Counted from the first letter of the stretch, positions 6,338 through 14,779 are shown. The stretch is 21,480 bases of DNA from JANNMJ01 sp031397815 (GCA_031397815.1 JANNMJ010000120.1:1-21480), one strand, 5' to 3'. Numbers and translations: made by a program. The notes: generated by a model not told the origin, from the letters alone.

Positions 6338-6874
6338 ATGGAAGGTGTCCTTGGCGAAATCCGGCTGTTTGCCGGCAATTTCGCTCCACAGTCTTGGCTT
6401 CTTTGTCAAGGTCAGGTCTTGTCGATTTCTCAATACGATGCGTTGTATACCCTCCTCGGTACGACGTATGGGGGTGATGGGGTGCAGACATTCGCGCTGC
6501 CGAATTTCGCAGGGCGGTTAGCCACTGGCACCGGGCAAGGGCCGGGCCTATCGAACTACGTGGCGGGCGAGATGGCGGGAAGTGAAAGCGTTACGATTCT
6601 CACGACCCAGCTGCCGGCCCACATTCACTCCATGCGAGGCAACATTCAGGTGGGCGGCACCCCCGACGGCTCGATGCCCGAAGGCACTTATTCGGCCAAT
6701 TCCGGCTCCGATATCTACGCCGAAGCGCCGAGCGGTGGCATGATGGCGGCCGGAATCGTGGCGGGTAACACTTCCGTGGCCGGTGGTAGCCAGCCGCTAC
6801 CGATTATTCAGCCATTCCTCGCCATTAACGTCGTCATCTGCACGGAAGGCGTGTATCCTTCGCGCCCCAATTAA
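6338..6874 (+). CDS. Tail-collar domain protein 1 (Mdp-like phage tail-fibre family)
   Basis: This 178-residue protein has a phage tail-collar domain (PF07484-like). The pattern is GEIRLFAGNFAPQSWLLCQG (6-25), LGTTYGGDGVQTFALPNFAGR (40-60 region) and TGTGQG (63-68), with QLPAHIHS at 91-98 and the closing IIQPFLAINVVI at 156-167. Family members occur as short tail-fibre tips in phages and as chromosomal 'microcystin-dependent protein' (MdpA/B/C-type) genes, usually in tandem. Their cellular function is poorly known. The ATG at 6338 is chosen because MEGVLGEIRLF aligns residue for residue with the next gene's MDGTIGEIRLF. There is no signal peptide and no neighbouring tail, sheath or baseplate gene. 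It is about 65% identical by eye to the following gene, gaplessly over 177 positions. Confidence 0.93.
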   Translation: MEGVLGEIRLFAGNFAPQSWLLCQGQVLSISQYDALYTLLGTTYGGDGVQTFALPNFAGRLATGTGQGPGLSNYVAGEMAGSESVTILTTQLPAHIHSMRGNIQVGGTPDGSMPEGTYSANSGSDIYAEAPSGGMMAAGIVAGNTSVAGGSQPLPIIQPFLAINVVICTEGVYPSRPN

Positions 6875-6985
6875 TTTCTGATTGCCTGGTTTTCTGACGC
6901 CTTAAACGGCTGTCGGTCAGACAGTCGGGCAGCACATTTTTCGACTTTTTCCCTCTCCCCACTCGCTCACACATTTCAATTTACG

Positions 6986-7519
6986 ATGGACGGTACCATT
7001 GGTGAAATCCGATTATTTGCTGGCAATTTTGCCCCCCGTAACTGGGCGTTCTGCCAGGGCCAGCTACTGGCAATCGCTTCAAATACAGCGTTGTTCTCTA
7101 TTCTGGGAACCACTTACGGCGGCAACGGCCAAACGACGTTCGGGCTGCCCGACTTCCGGAGCCGCGTAGCCATCGGCACCGGCCAAGGCGGGGGGCTGTC
7201 GGAATACGTCCTCGGTGAGATGTCGGGGACGGAAAACGTGACGATTCTGCAAACGCAGATGCCCGCTCACATGCACACCCTGCAAGGCACGATTCAGACC
7301 GGCGGCCCCGCCGACAGCTCGACGCCAACCGGGATGTATCCGGCCACTTCCGGCTCCGATATCTACGCCGAAGCGCCGAACGGCGGCAATATGGCGGCGA
7401 ATATCGTGAGCGGTCAGACGGCGGTTACCGGTGGTAGCCAGCCGCTGCCGATTCTCCAGCCATTCCTGGGGATGAACTACATCATCTGCATGTACGGCGT
7501 GTATCCGTCGCGCCCTTAA
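6986..7519 (+). CDS. Tail-collar domain protein 2 (paralogue)
   Basis: This 177-residue protein is the tandem paralogue of the gene at 6338, starting 111 bp after it on the same strand. The same landmarks are present: GEIRLFAGNFAPRNWAFCQG, LGTTYGGNGQTTFGLPDF, IGTGQG, QMPAHMHT and ILQPFLGMNYIICMYGVYP. The C-terminal half is more conserved than the rest: TSGSDIYAEAP and TGGSQPLPI-QPF are shared almost unchanged, and the DNA is nearly identical there too. The two genes are a duplication, perhaps with local gene conversion. It probably shares a transcript with the first gene, since no terminator separates them. A 20-bp-stem hairpin follows at 7548. The function is unknown; a surface carbohydrate-binding or adhesin-tip role is only inference from phage relatives. 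Confidence 0.93.
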   Translation: MDGTIGEIRLFAGNFAPRNWAFCQGQLLAIASNTALFSILGTTYGGNGQTTFGLPDFRSRVAIGTGQGGGLSEYVLGEMSGTENVTILQTQMPAHMHTLQGTIQTGGPADSSTPTGMYPATSGSDIYAEAPNGGNMAANIVSGQTAVTGGSQPLPILQPFLGMNYIICMYGVYPSRP

Positions 7520-7547
7520 GGGCCGCTTCCGATAGCATCAAAAAGGC

Positions 7548-7590
7548 TATTCCAGCGAATCGGTACGCTCCGTACCGGTTCGCTGGAATA
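7548..7590. terminator. 20-bp-stem hairpin between tail-collar gene 2 and the formyltransferase gene
   Basis: 7548-7567 pairs with 7571-7590, with only one G-T wobble (7560/7578) and a 3-nt CTC loop. On the plus strand it is preceded by AAAA and has no T-run after it. On the minus strand it is followed by GCCTTTTTG. It could be a weak bidirectional terminator or an mRNA-stabilising structure. It marks a possible break in the plus-strand transcript. Confidence 0.65.
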
Positions 7591-7624
7591 TGCCGTTGAA
7601 GGCCCCCACTTATTCCCCTCTCTT

Positions 7625-8569
7625 GTGAAGCTCGCCATTCTAGCCAATAGCCATCTGGCGCTCCCGACCCTGCACGACCTCCTGCAACAGGGCGTGGTGG
7701 CGGGCGTGGGCGTACCGGCGACTGGCGAAGAAGCGCCGGAGCGGGTGGCGGGCCTGAGCGCGGCGGCGGGCGTGCCGGTCGGGCGTTTTACCAAAGCGGC
7801 CCTCGCCGCTGAGCTGGCGGATTGGTTGGCGGCCGTGCAACCGACGGCCGTGCTCGTGATGACGTTTCCGTGGCGCATCCCGATGGCCACGCTCGCGCTG
7901 CTGCCGAATGGCTGGTTCAACACGCACTTTGCGCCGTTGCCGACGTACCGCGGCCCGGAGCCGCTGTTTTGGCTGATCCGGAACGGCGAAACGGCCGGCG
8001 GCGTGACGATTCACCGCATGACCGCCGCCCTCGACCGCGGGCCAGTGGTAGCGCAGCAGGCGGTGCCCCTCAGCCCGACCGATACACACGGCCTGCACCA
8101 AGCCCACTTGGCGGGTGCGGCCGTTGGGCTGGTGCGGCACCTGACGGCGGCGCTGTACAACCCGAGCGCGCCGCTGCCGGAGCATCCCCAAGACGAAGCC
8201 CGCGCCCATTACTGGCCGCGCCCTTCCCTCCCCGACCTGTGCATTAAGTGGACGAACTCGGCCACCGCCATCGGGCGGTTGATTCGGGCGGCGAACCCGT
8301 GGAACCGGGGCGCCTTCGCCACGCTACGCGGGCAGCCCATTCGGGTGCTGGCCGCCACGGCGCTCCCCGCCCCTAAGAAGCCGGTCTTTCCGCCGATTCC
8401 GCCCGGTACCGTCGTGAGCGCGGATCCGACGGCTGGCGTGGCCGTGGTCTGTGGCGACGGCTTGCATTTACGCCTCGATATCGTGGCCCTCGAAGAGGGC
8501 TATTTCACGGGTGCTCAGCTTGTGGGGTTGGGCATTCGGCCGGGCGAAAAGCTCGGTTCTGTCGGGTAA
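7625..8569 (+). CDS. Formyltransferase-family enzyme (Fmt-fold, non-canonical)
   Basis: The 314-residue protein has a formyl transferase N-terminal domain and a C-terminal domain of the Fmt type. Such enzymes move a formyl group from 10-formyl-tetrahydrofolate to an amine. The catalytic trio is visible: N99 and H101 in FNTHFAPLPTYRG (98-110) and D137 in ALDRGP. The loop reads RGPEPLFW where Met-tRNA formyltransferases usually have RG-APIxxAI, the N-terminus (MKLAILANSHLALPTL) lacks the Fmt 'GT-PEFA' start, and the C-terminal half is shorter. This suggests an amino-sugar or other small-molecule formyltransferase rather than the translation enzyme; the substrate cannot be read from sequence. 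The start is GTG at 7625, since no earlier in-frame ATG was found. It follows the collar genes by 105 bp on the same strand and precedes the adhesin. Confidence 0.82.
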   Translation: MKLAILANSHLALPTLHDLLQQGVVAGVGVPATGEEAPERVAGLSAAAGVPVGRFTKAALAAELADWLAAVQPTAVLVMTFPWRIPMATLALLPNGWFNTHFAPLPTYRGPEPLFWLIRNGETAGGVTIHRMTAALDRGPVVAQQAVPLSPTDTHGLHQAHLAGAAVGLVRHLTAALYNPSAPLPEHPQDEARAHYWPRPSLPDLCIKWTNSATAIGRLIRAANPWNRGAFATLRGQPIRVLAATALPAPKKPVFPPIPPGTVVSADPTAGVAVVCGDGLHLRLDIVALEEGYFTGAQLVGLGIRPGEKLGSVG

Positions 8570-8776
8570 TGGCGGCGAGCAAAATTCTCGCCCCCCTTTC
8601 GGTGCGTTTCGCGTGCTGTTTGAGGACTTTTACCGCTTTCTCCGACGCTCGTCACGCCCTTCTCAGGTAATTTTCATGGGTTTTCCGAGGGGCTTTTAGC
8701 ATCTTCTTTCGGTACTGCTCTCTCACTTTTCGAACACTTTCCCTTCCCCTTCATCACCATTTCCCCCTCCATTCAC

Positions 8777-11700
8777 ATGCAAGCTCGATTACTTCTTGCG
8801 TCCCTCCTGCTCTGGACTTTCGGAGCGCAGGCGCAGACCCAGCTCCAGCAGGAGAGTTTTGAGTCCAACGGCGAAGGTGTTCGCTATAACTCAACTGCTT
8901 TCGACCTGCGCAGCACGCTCCCGGCGCAATATTTTACCCGGGAAGACAACCCCGTGCAGACCCCCAGCGGCACCTATACGTTTGGTCTGAGCCCCACCGG
9001 CTCTACCATTACCAACGTCAGTGGCACCTTCTTCTGGGCAAGTGAAGGGGTAAAAGGGCAGAATACCGCGCCCGACCGCACGGCGCAGACGGTTACGCTA
9101 AACTCGACTACCATTACCGGCTACAACAATATTCAGGTGAAGGTAAAGTTCGCCGACGCGCGCGGCGTCGGGTACTTCAACCCCGTGCTTCAATGGGAGA
9201 ACAACGACTACGTGCGCGTTAAGGCCAGTGTTGATGGTGGGCCTTTCGTGATCATCGGGCAGTTCGTGGGCGATAACCCGACTGCAAGCACGGCGGGTAA
9301 TCTGCGGCAGGATTTGGACGCGAATCTGGTCTCGACCGGTGCGTCATCCGATAACCTATCGGCGCCGGTCCTGACACAGAACATGCAGGATTTCACATTC
9401 AACGTCAGCGGCACGGGGAGCAATATCCGGGTGCAGATAGAGGTTGACCAGCTTGGTGGTACCGAAGAGCTGGCGTTCGATGATATCCGCGTTTTTGGCA
9501 CGGCTAGCGCGACTTCACCGCCGGCTCTGACCAACATCGAAGCGGGAAATCTGCCCTACAACGAGGGCGACCCCGCCACGTTCGTCACCAGCGCGATCAC
9601 CGTCGGCGACCCCGACAACACCACCCTCACGGGCGGCACCGTCTCGATCAGCTCCGGCTACGTCGGCGGCCAGGATTTTCTGCGCTTCACCAACCAGAAC
9701 GGCATCACTGGCAACTTCAACGCTGGCACGCTGACCCTGACCGGCTCGGCCACGCTGGCGGCCTATCAGGCGGCGCTCCGCTCCATTAAGTACGAGAACA
9801 CGGAAACCGTGAACGCCATAGGCGGCAACCGCACGGTTACGTTCACCCTCTCCGACGGCACCAATACGTCGAACGCCGCCATTCGGACCATCGGCTTCGT
9901 CGCGCAGCTCAACGCGCCGGCGGCGCTGCCGTACGTCGAGGACTTCGAGTCCAACGGTGAAGGCACGCGCTACGCGTCCAACACTTGGGCGAGCGCCTCA
10001 CCGTGTATGGGGTTCCTGCGCACGAACTCTAATCCGTACATCTGCTCGCCGGTGACGTTCACCAACGTCAGCGGCTCGTGGTATTGGTATGCTGAGGGGT
10101 CGAAGAACCCATCGAACCCGAATGCCAGCGATATCAACAATCTGGAGATTGCGCCCGTCAATGCCACCAACTTTGGTAACCTGATCTTCAACGTGCGCTT
10201 GGGCTCGGGCCAATCGACGCAGTGGGACAACATCGATTACGTGAAGTTCTACTACAAGGTCAACGGCGGCGCCAATGTGCTGTTCGCCGCCTTCTACGGT
10301 AACGCTGTTTCTGGCGGAGAGCTGCAGCGCGACACCGACCTCAACGGCACCGCCGATGGGGTTATCCTGAACTCGAACCTGCAAAACTTCGCCCTCGCGC
10401 TGCCGCCTAACATCACGGGTGGCTCGGTGGGGTTCTTCATCGAAGTCTCTAACGACGGGCAGGAAGAGGTGGCGATGGACCGCATCAACATCACCGGCAC
10501 GATCAACAACGCGCCGACCATTGGCGGGCAGACGCGCTCGGTGGCCGAAAACTCGACCAACGGCACGAACGTGGGCGCCGTGGTTTCGGCTTCCGACGCC
10601 GACGGCAACACCCTTACCTACTCCATTACGGGGGGGAACACGAACGGCACGTTCGCGATCAATTCCGGCAACGGTCAGATTACGGTAGCAAACTCGGGCT
10701 TCCTCAATTTCGAAGTCACGCCGTCGTACAGCCTCACCGTGCAGGTGACCGATAACGGCATTCCAAGCGCTAACGCCTCCGCGACGGTGACGGTGAACGT
10801 GACGAACGTGAACGAAGCGCCAAGCATCAGCCCGCAAACCTTCGGAATTGCTGAAAACTCGGCGAACGGGTCGGTAGTCGGGGCTGTGGCGGCTTCTGAT
10901 CCGGATGCCGGCACGACGCTCAGCTACAGTATCACGAACGGCAACACGGGTGGCGCGTTCACGTTCGTCGGCAACTCGCTGCGGGTGGCAAACTCGGGGG
11001 CGCTTGATTTCGAAACGACCCCGACGTTCAGCCTCACCGTGCAGGTGCTCGACGGCTCGCTGACTGCTTCCGCGACCGTGACCGTGAACCTCTCCGACGT
11101 CGCCGAAGGCCCGACCGCCGTGGGCCTCTCGCCCCAGAGCTTCCCTGAGAATCTGGCCGTCAATACGGCCGTCGGCAACTTCAGCACCACTGGTCCCGGC
11201 AGCGGCTACACGTACACGCTGGTGAGCGGCGCGGGCAGCGGCGGCAACAGCGCGTTCAGCATCGTGAGCGGCCAATTGCGGACGGCCGTGGCGTTCGATT
11301 TCGAGACGCAGAACACCTACAACATCCGCGTCCGCTCGACCGATAACAGCAACTCCGGCCTGTTCATCGAGCAGACGTTCTCGGTCACCGTCACCAACGC
11401 AAACGAAGCGCCGAGCATCAGCCCACAGACGTTCGCAATTGACGAAAACTCGGCCAACGGCACGACCGTGGGTACCGTTTCGGCTTCTGACCCCGACGCC
11501 GGCACGACGCTTACCTACACCATTACGAATGGCAACACTGGCGGCGCGTTCACCTTCGTGGGCAACTCGCTGCGGGTAGCCAGCTCGGGGGCGCTCAATT
11601 TTGAAACGACCCCGACGTTCAGCCTCACCGTGCAAGTCTCCGATGGTGCAGTGACCGATGCGGCCACGATTACGGTGAACCTTACCAACGTGAACGAGGC

Positions 11701-14440
11701 GCCAAGCATCAGCCCGCAGACGTTCGCTATCGACGAAAACTCGGCGAATGGCACGGTCGTCGGGACGGTCATCGCTTCCGACCCCGATGGCACTACGCCA
11801 ACGTACTCGATCACGAATGGCAACACGGGTGGCGCGTTCACCTTCGTAGGCAGCTCCTTGCGGGTAGGCAGCTCGGCGGCGCTCGACTTCGAGACGACCC
11901 CATCGTTCAGCCTCACCGTGCAGGTAACGGACGGCTCGCTCACCGACGTGGCGACCATCACCGTCAACCTCAATAACCTCGACGACACGGCGCCGCTCGC
12001 GCCGGTAGTGAATGCCCCGGCCAACGGCAGCCTCATCAACGACCAAACCCCGACGTACTCCGGCACCGCCGAAGCGAACAGCACGGTGACGGTTATCGTC
12101 GATGGCTCGTCCGTCGGCACCACCACCGCGACGGGCGGCGGCGCCTGGTCGCTCGCGCAACCGGTGCCCCTCGCTGACGGCCCTCACACCGTGCGCGCCA
12201 CGGCTACGGATGCCGCCAACAACACGGGCCCGAGCAGCAGCACCCGCAACTTCACTGTGGATGCCACCTCCCCGACCGTGACCATCACCTCCAGCGCGAC
12301 CAGCCCGACGACCGTGACGCCGATTCCGTTCAACATTACGTTCTCGGAATCCGTCATCAGTTTCTTCCCTTCCGATATCACCGTGCTCAACGGCAACGTA
12401 ATCGGTTTCAGCGGCAGCGGCTCGTCGTATTCGTTCTCGGTTGTGCCGACGGCACCGGGCAACGTGCAGGTCAATGTGGGCGGTAACGTAGCGCAGGATG
12501 CCGCCACCAACGGCAACTTTGCCTCCCTGACGTTCATCATCGAATACGCGCTACCCGCCACGAGCACGACGTGGCTCGGCGGCCGCACGAACAACTGGTT
12601 TACGGCATCGAACTGGTCGGACGGCGTTCCGACGTCGACCCTCGACGCCATCATTCCCGGCGGTCTGCCCCTCCCCTACCCGATCATCAGCAGCGGCACG
12701 GGCAATGCCCGCGACCTCACCATCGGCAGCGGCGGTATCCTATCGCTCAACGGCGGCGGACTGGTTCTCAGCCGCAACCTTTCTAACGACGGCACCTTCA
12801 ACACCAACACGGAGATGGTGCAGCTGAACGGCAATAGCCAGCAGACCATCGGCGGCAGTGCCACGACTACGTTCTACGACCTGCTGGTCGGTGATTCCGG
12901 TGCGAACCTCGCGGCGGAAGTGCAGGTTCGCCACGTCGTGCAGGTGAACGGCAACGTGGCGTCGGGCGGCAACCTCACGCTCCTGTCCACGGCCACCGCG
13001 ACGGCGATGGCGGTGAACTCGGGCGGTGTCATCAGCGGTCAGTCTACGGTGCAGCGGTGGGTCGATGGCTCGCTGAGCGCGGGTTCGGGCTACCGCCACA
13101 TGAGCACCCCGGTGAGCAACACCACGTTCGCTGACTTGGCCGCGACGGGCTTCACGCCAGTCGTGAACGCCGCGTATAACAGCGCGCCGAATCCGCTATC
13201 GGTGACGCCGTACCCGAACGTCTTCGGCTTCAACGAAGCGCGCTTCCCCGCCAGCGTTGACTTCACGCGCGGCTACTTCTCGCCAACCGCCCTGACCGAT
13301 GTGATGTCGCGCGGCCGGGCCTACTCGGTGTACTTCCCCGGCAACCGCGCCGTGGATTTCGTCGGAACTCTTAGCACCGGCAACGTAACCGTCACGGGCC
13401 TCACCCGCACCGGCAACTTCGCGGCGCCGGGTCAGAAATCGGGCTGGCAGCTCCTCGGCAACCCGTACCCATCGCCTATCGATTGGGACCTCGTGACCCT
13501 GCCGAGCGGCCTCAGCCCAAGCATCAGCGTGTACCGCTCGACGGGCGGCGTGAACGGCACGTACACGCAGTACGTGAACGGCGTCGGCCCGGCCGGCTCC
13601 GATATCGTGGCCGTCGGCCAAGGGTTCTTCGCCCTCGTCACGAGCGGCAGCCCGCTGAGCCTGACGTTCACGAACGCCTGCCGCGTCACCGACTACGTCT
13701 CGCCGACGTTCGGTCGCCCCGGCGCCAGTGCGAGTGCCGATACCGAAACCCGCTCCATCGTGGGTCTGCGCGTGAAGGCCGCGAACGCCCCCGCCAAGCA
13801 AGTGGCCGATGAAACGTACGTCTATTTCGAAGCCGGTGCCACCGACGGCATCGACGCCCCATACGACGCCGTGAAGTTCCAGCACGCGCTCGGCCTCCCG
13901 ACCCTCGTCTCGATGGTCGGCACCACCGAGATGGGCGTCAACGGCTTGCCGGAAGCGGCCCTCGCCACCACCGGCACCACCGTACCGCTGACGCTGGATG
14001 CGCCGCGCGCGGGCCAGTACGTGATTGAAGCGGCTCGGATGGCGAACCTGACCGGCACCGCCGTCGCGCTCCTCGACCGCCTCACGAACACCCGTTACGA
14101 CCTCACCACGACGCCTTCCGTGCAGCTTTCGGTCGCCCAGCCGGGCGTTGTAAGCGGTCGGTTCGAGCTGGTGATTGGCCGTCGCCTGAGCACCGCGCCG
14201 GGTGTGGCCCTCACCGCCACCCTCGCCCCGAACCCTGCCCACACGCAGGCTAAGCTGCTGCTCAACCAGCCGCTCGCCACCGCCACCACGGTCACGCTGC
14301 ACGACGCCGTCGGTCGCGTCATCCTGACGCAATCGCTCGCCGAAGGCACCTCCGAAGCCACCCTCGACCTCCGCTCGCTGCCCGTCGGCGTGTACGTCGT
14401 GCGCTGCGGCAGCCTCACGAGCCGCTTGGTAGTGGAGTAA
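8777..14440 (+). CDS. Giant T9SS-secreted adhesin with cadherin-like and Ig-like repeats
   Basis: The protein has 1,887 residues. A signal peptide (MQARLLLASLLLWTFGAQAQ, 1-20) is followed by two related domains, about 24-240 and 385-577, which share FESNGEG-RY, a Trp/Tyr-rich stretch and a closing DDIRVFGT/DRINITGT. Between them is a 130-residue segment of the 'NEGD..TF' type. Five cadherin-like repeats of about 100 residues begin near 577, 679, 776, 876 and 973, with the Ca-site-like ENS, SDPDAGT and DFETTP pattern. Ig-like repeats follow at about 1069 and 1161, then a WLGGRTNNWFTASNW domain near 1266 and a jelly-roll-like region from about 1431. A T9SS type-A sorting tail spans about 1810-1887 (LAPNPAHTQAKLLL to SRLVVE). 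It is probably exported through the outer membrane and anchored as a Ca-dependent adhesin. A strong terminator follows. Confidence 0.9.
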   Translation: MQARLLLASLLLWTFGAQAQTQLQQESFESNGEGVRYNSTAFDLRSTLPAQYFTREDNPVQTPSGTYTFGLSPTGSTITNVSGTFFWASEGVKGQNTAPDRTAQTVTLNSTTITGYNNIQVKVKFADARGVGYFNPVLQWENNDYVRVKASVDGGPFVIIGQFVGDNPTASTAGNLRQDLDANLVSTGASSDNLSAPVLTQNMQDFTFNVSGTGSNIRVQIEVDQLGGTEELAFDDIRVFGTASATSPPALTNIEAGNLPYNEGDPATFVTSAITVGDPDNTTLTGGTVSISSGYVGGQDFLRFTNQNGITGNFNAGTLTLTGSATLAAYQAALRSIKYENTETVNAIGGNRTVTFTLSDGTNTSNAAIRTIGFVAQLNAPAALPYVEDFESNGEGTRYASNTWASASPCMGFLRTNSNPYICSPVTFTNVSGSWYWYAEGSKNPSNPNASDINNLEIAPVNATNFGNLIFNVRLGSGQSTQWDNIDYVKFYYKVNGGANVLFAAFYGNAVSGGELQRDTDLNGTADGVILNSNLQNFALALPPNITGGSVGFFIEVSNDGQEEVAMDRINITGTINNAPTIGGQTRSVAENSTNGTNVGAVVSASDADGNTLTYSITGGNTNGTFAINSGNGQITVANSGFLNFEVTPSYSLTVQVTDNGIPSANASATVTVNVTNVNEAPSISPQTFGIAENSANGSVVGAVAASDPDAGTTLSYSITNGNTGGAFTFVGNSLRVANSGALDFETTPTFSLTVQVLDGSLTASATVTVNLSDVAEGPTAVGLSPQSFPENLAVNTAVGNFSTTGPGSGYTYTLVSGAGSGGNSAFSIVSGQLRTAVAFDFETQNTYNIRVRSTDNSNSGLFIEQTFSVTVTNANEAPSISPQTFAIDENSANGTTVGTVSASDPDAGTTLTYTITNGNTGGAFTFVGNSLRVASSGALNFETTPTFSLTVQVSDGAVTDAATITVNLTNVNEAPSISPQTFAIDENSANGTVVGTVIASDPDGTTPTYSITNGNTGGAFTFVGSSLRVGSSAALDFETTPSFSLTVQVTDGSLTDVATITVNLNNLDDTAPLAPVVNAPANGSLINDQTPTYSGTAEANSTVTVIVDGSSVGTTTATGGGAWSLAQPVPLADGPHTVRATATDAANNTGPSSSTRNFTVDATSPTVTITSSATSPTTVTPIPFNITFSESVISFFPSDITVLNGNVIGFSGSGSSYSFSVVPTAPGNVQVNVGGNVAQDAATNGNFASLTFIIEYALPATSTTWLGGRTNNWFTASNWSDGVPTSTLDAIIPGGLPLPYPIISSGTGNARDLTIGSGGILSLNGGGLVLSRNLSNDGTFNTNTEMVQLNGNSQQTIGGSATTTFYDLLVGDSGANLAAEVQVRHVVQVNGNVASGGNLTLLSTATATAMAVNSGGVISGQSTVQRWVDGSLSAGSGYRHMSTPVSNTTFADLAATGFTPVVNAAYNSAPNPLSVTPYPNVFGFNEARFPASVDFTRGYFSPTALTDVMSRGRAYSVYFPGNRAVDFVGTLSTGNVTVTGLTRTGNFAAPGQKSGWQLLGNPYPSPIDWDLVTLPSGLSPSISVYRSTGGVNGTYTQYVNGVGPAGSDIVAVGQGFFALVTSGSPLSLTFTNACRVTDYVSPTFGRPGASASADTETRSIVGLRVKAANAPAKQVADETYVYFEAGATDGIDAPYDAVKFQHALGLPTLVSMVGTTEMGVNGLPEAALATTGTTVPLTLDAPRAGQYVIEAARMANLTGTAVALLDRLTNTRYDLTTTPSVQLSVAQPGVVSGRFELVIGRRLSTAPGVALTATLAPNPAHTQAKLLLNQPLATATTVTLHDAVGRVILTQSLAEGTSEATLDLRSLPVGVYVVRCGSLTSRLVVE
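10507..11980 (+). repeat. Five tandem cadherin-like coding repeats (about 300 bp each)
   Basis: Units start near 10507, 10811, 11102, 11402 and 11693. Units 2, 4 and 5 share almost the same opening (NEAPSISPQTF-I-ENSANG) and mid-section (ITNGNTGGAFTFVG-SLRV) with highly similar DNA. Units 1 and 3 are more diverged. The pattern points to recent unit duplication and possible copy-number change. Confidence 0.8.
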
Positions 14441-14477
14441 CCCACGCCCACCGAAGCACCGCCAACGGTGTGAATCA

Positions 14478-14517
14478 ACAACGCCGCCCGTTACCGATGT
14501 GTAACGGGCGGCGTTGT
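14478..14517 (+). terminator. 17-bp-stem intrinsic terminator of the adhesin gene
   Basis: 14478-14494 is a perfect reverse complement of 14501-14517 with a 6-nt loop (CGATGT), 37 bp after the stop. The sequence after it is GCTTTA, so the T-tract is weak, but the stem is very stable. Confidence 0.8.
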
Positions 14518-14522
14518 GCTTT

Positions 14523-14720
14523 ACGGGCAATGGGGTACCCTATTGCGCGTAATGGCATACCCTATTGCGCGTAATGGCATACCCCATTGCGCGTAATGGG
14601 ATACCCCATTGCGTGTAATGGCATACCCTCTTGCACGTAATGGCATACCCTCTTGCGCGTAATGGCATACCTTATTATGGGCAACAGGGTACCCTGTTAT
14701 GGGCAAAGGGGAACGCGGTT
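14523..14720. repeat. Array of nine 22-bp tandem repeats, each an imperfect palindrome
   Basis: The units begin every 22 bases from 14523 to 14699. Units 2-7 start gcgcgtaatggcata, or a one- to two-base variant, and end CCCTATT, CCCCATT or CCCTCTT. Units 1, 8 and 9 start acgggcaa or atgggcaa and are more diverged; a partial unit follows at 14721. The core AATGGnATACCCnATT is close to self-complementary. Confidence 0.9.
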
Positions 14721-14748
14721 ATGGCAACGCGGCAGATACGCCCAGCCA

Positions 14749-14779
14749 CATGCGGGCGGGCACAAGGCCGCGCCCCTAC
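14749..14779 (-). repeat. 31-bp dispersed repeat, copy 1 (inverted)
   Basis: Its reverse complement (starting gtaggggcgcggccttgtgc) matches copy 3 at 18336-18366 in all 31 bases and copy 2 at 14822-14852 in 30. With copy 2 it forms an inverted pair separated by 42 bp, able to fold into a long hairpin. Confidence 0.85.

Noticed and set aside
6338..7519. Prophage or contractile injection system
   Set aside because: Only tail-collar domains are present. No sheath, tube, baseplate, capsid, terminase or ATPase gene is nearby.
7625..8569. Canonical methionyl-tRNA formyltransferase (fmt)
   Set aside because: The N-terminal pattern and the loop after the catalytic His differ from Fmt, and the context is not the usual def-fmt neighbourhood. 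The fold call is kept, the gene name is not.
9998..12187. A 729-residue open frame on the minus strand inside the adhesin gene
   Set aside because: It is antisense to the repeat region. The Arg/Val/His-rich product is the usual shadow of GC-rich, GC3-biased repeats, and the plus-strand gene has clear domains and a sorting tail.
14521..14706. 61-residue minus-strand ORF with internal 22-residue periodicity
   Set aside because: It exists because the 22-bp repeat happens to lack stops in this frame. There is no start context and no protein-like domain.
14523..14720. CRISPR array
   Set aside because: Units are directly adjacent with no spacers, there are no cas genes, and the period is only 22 bp.
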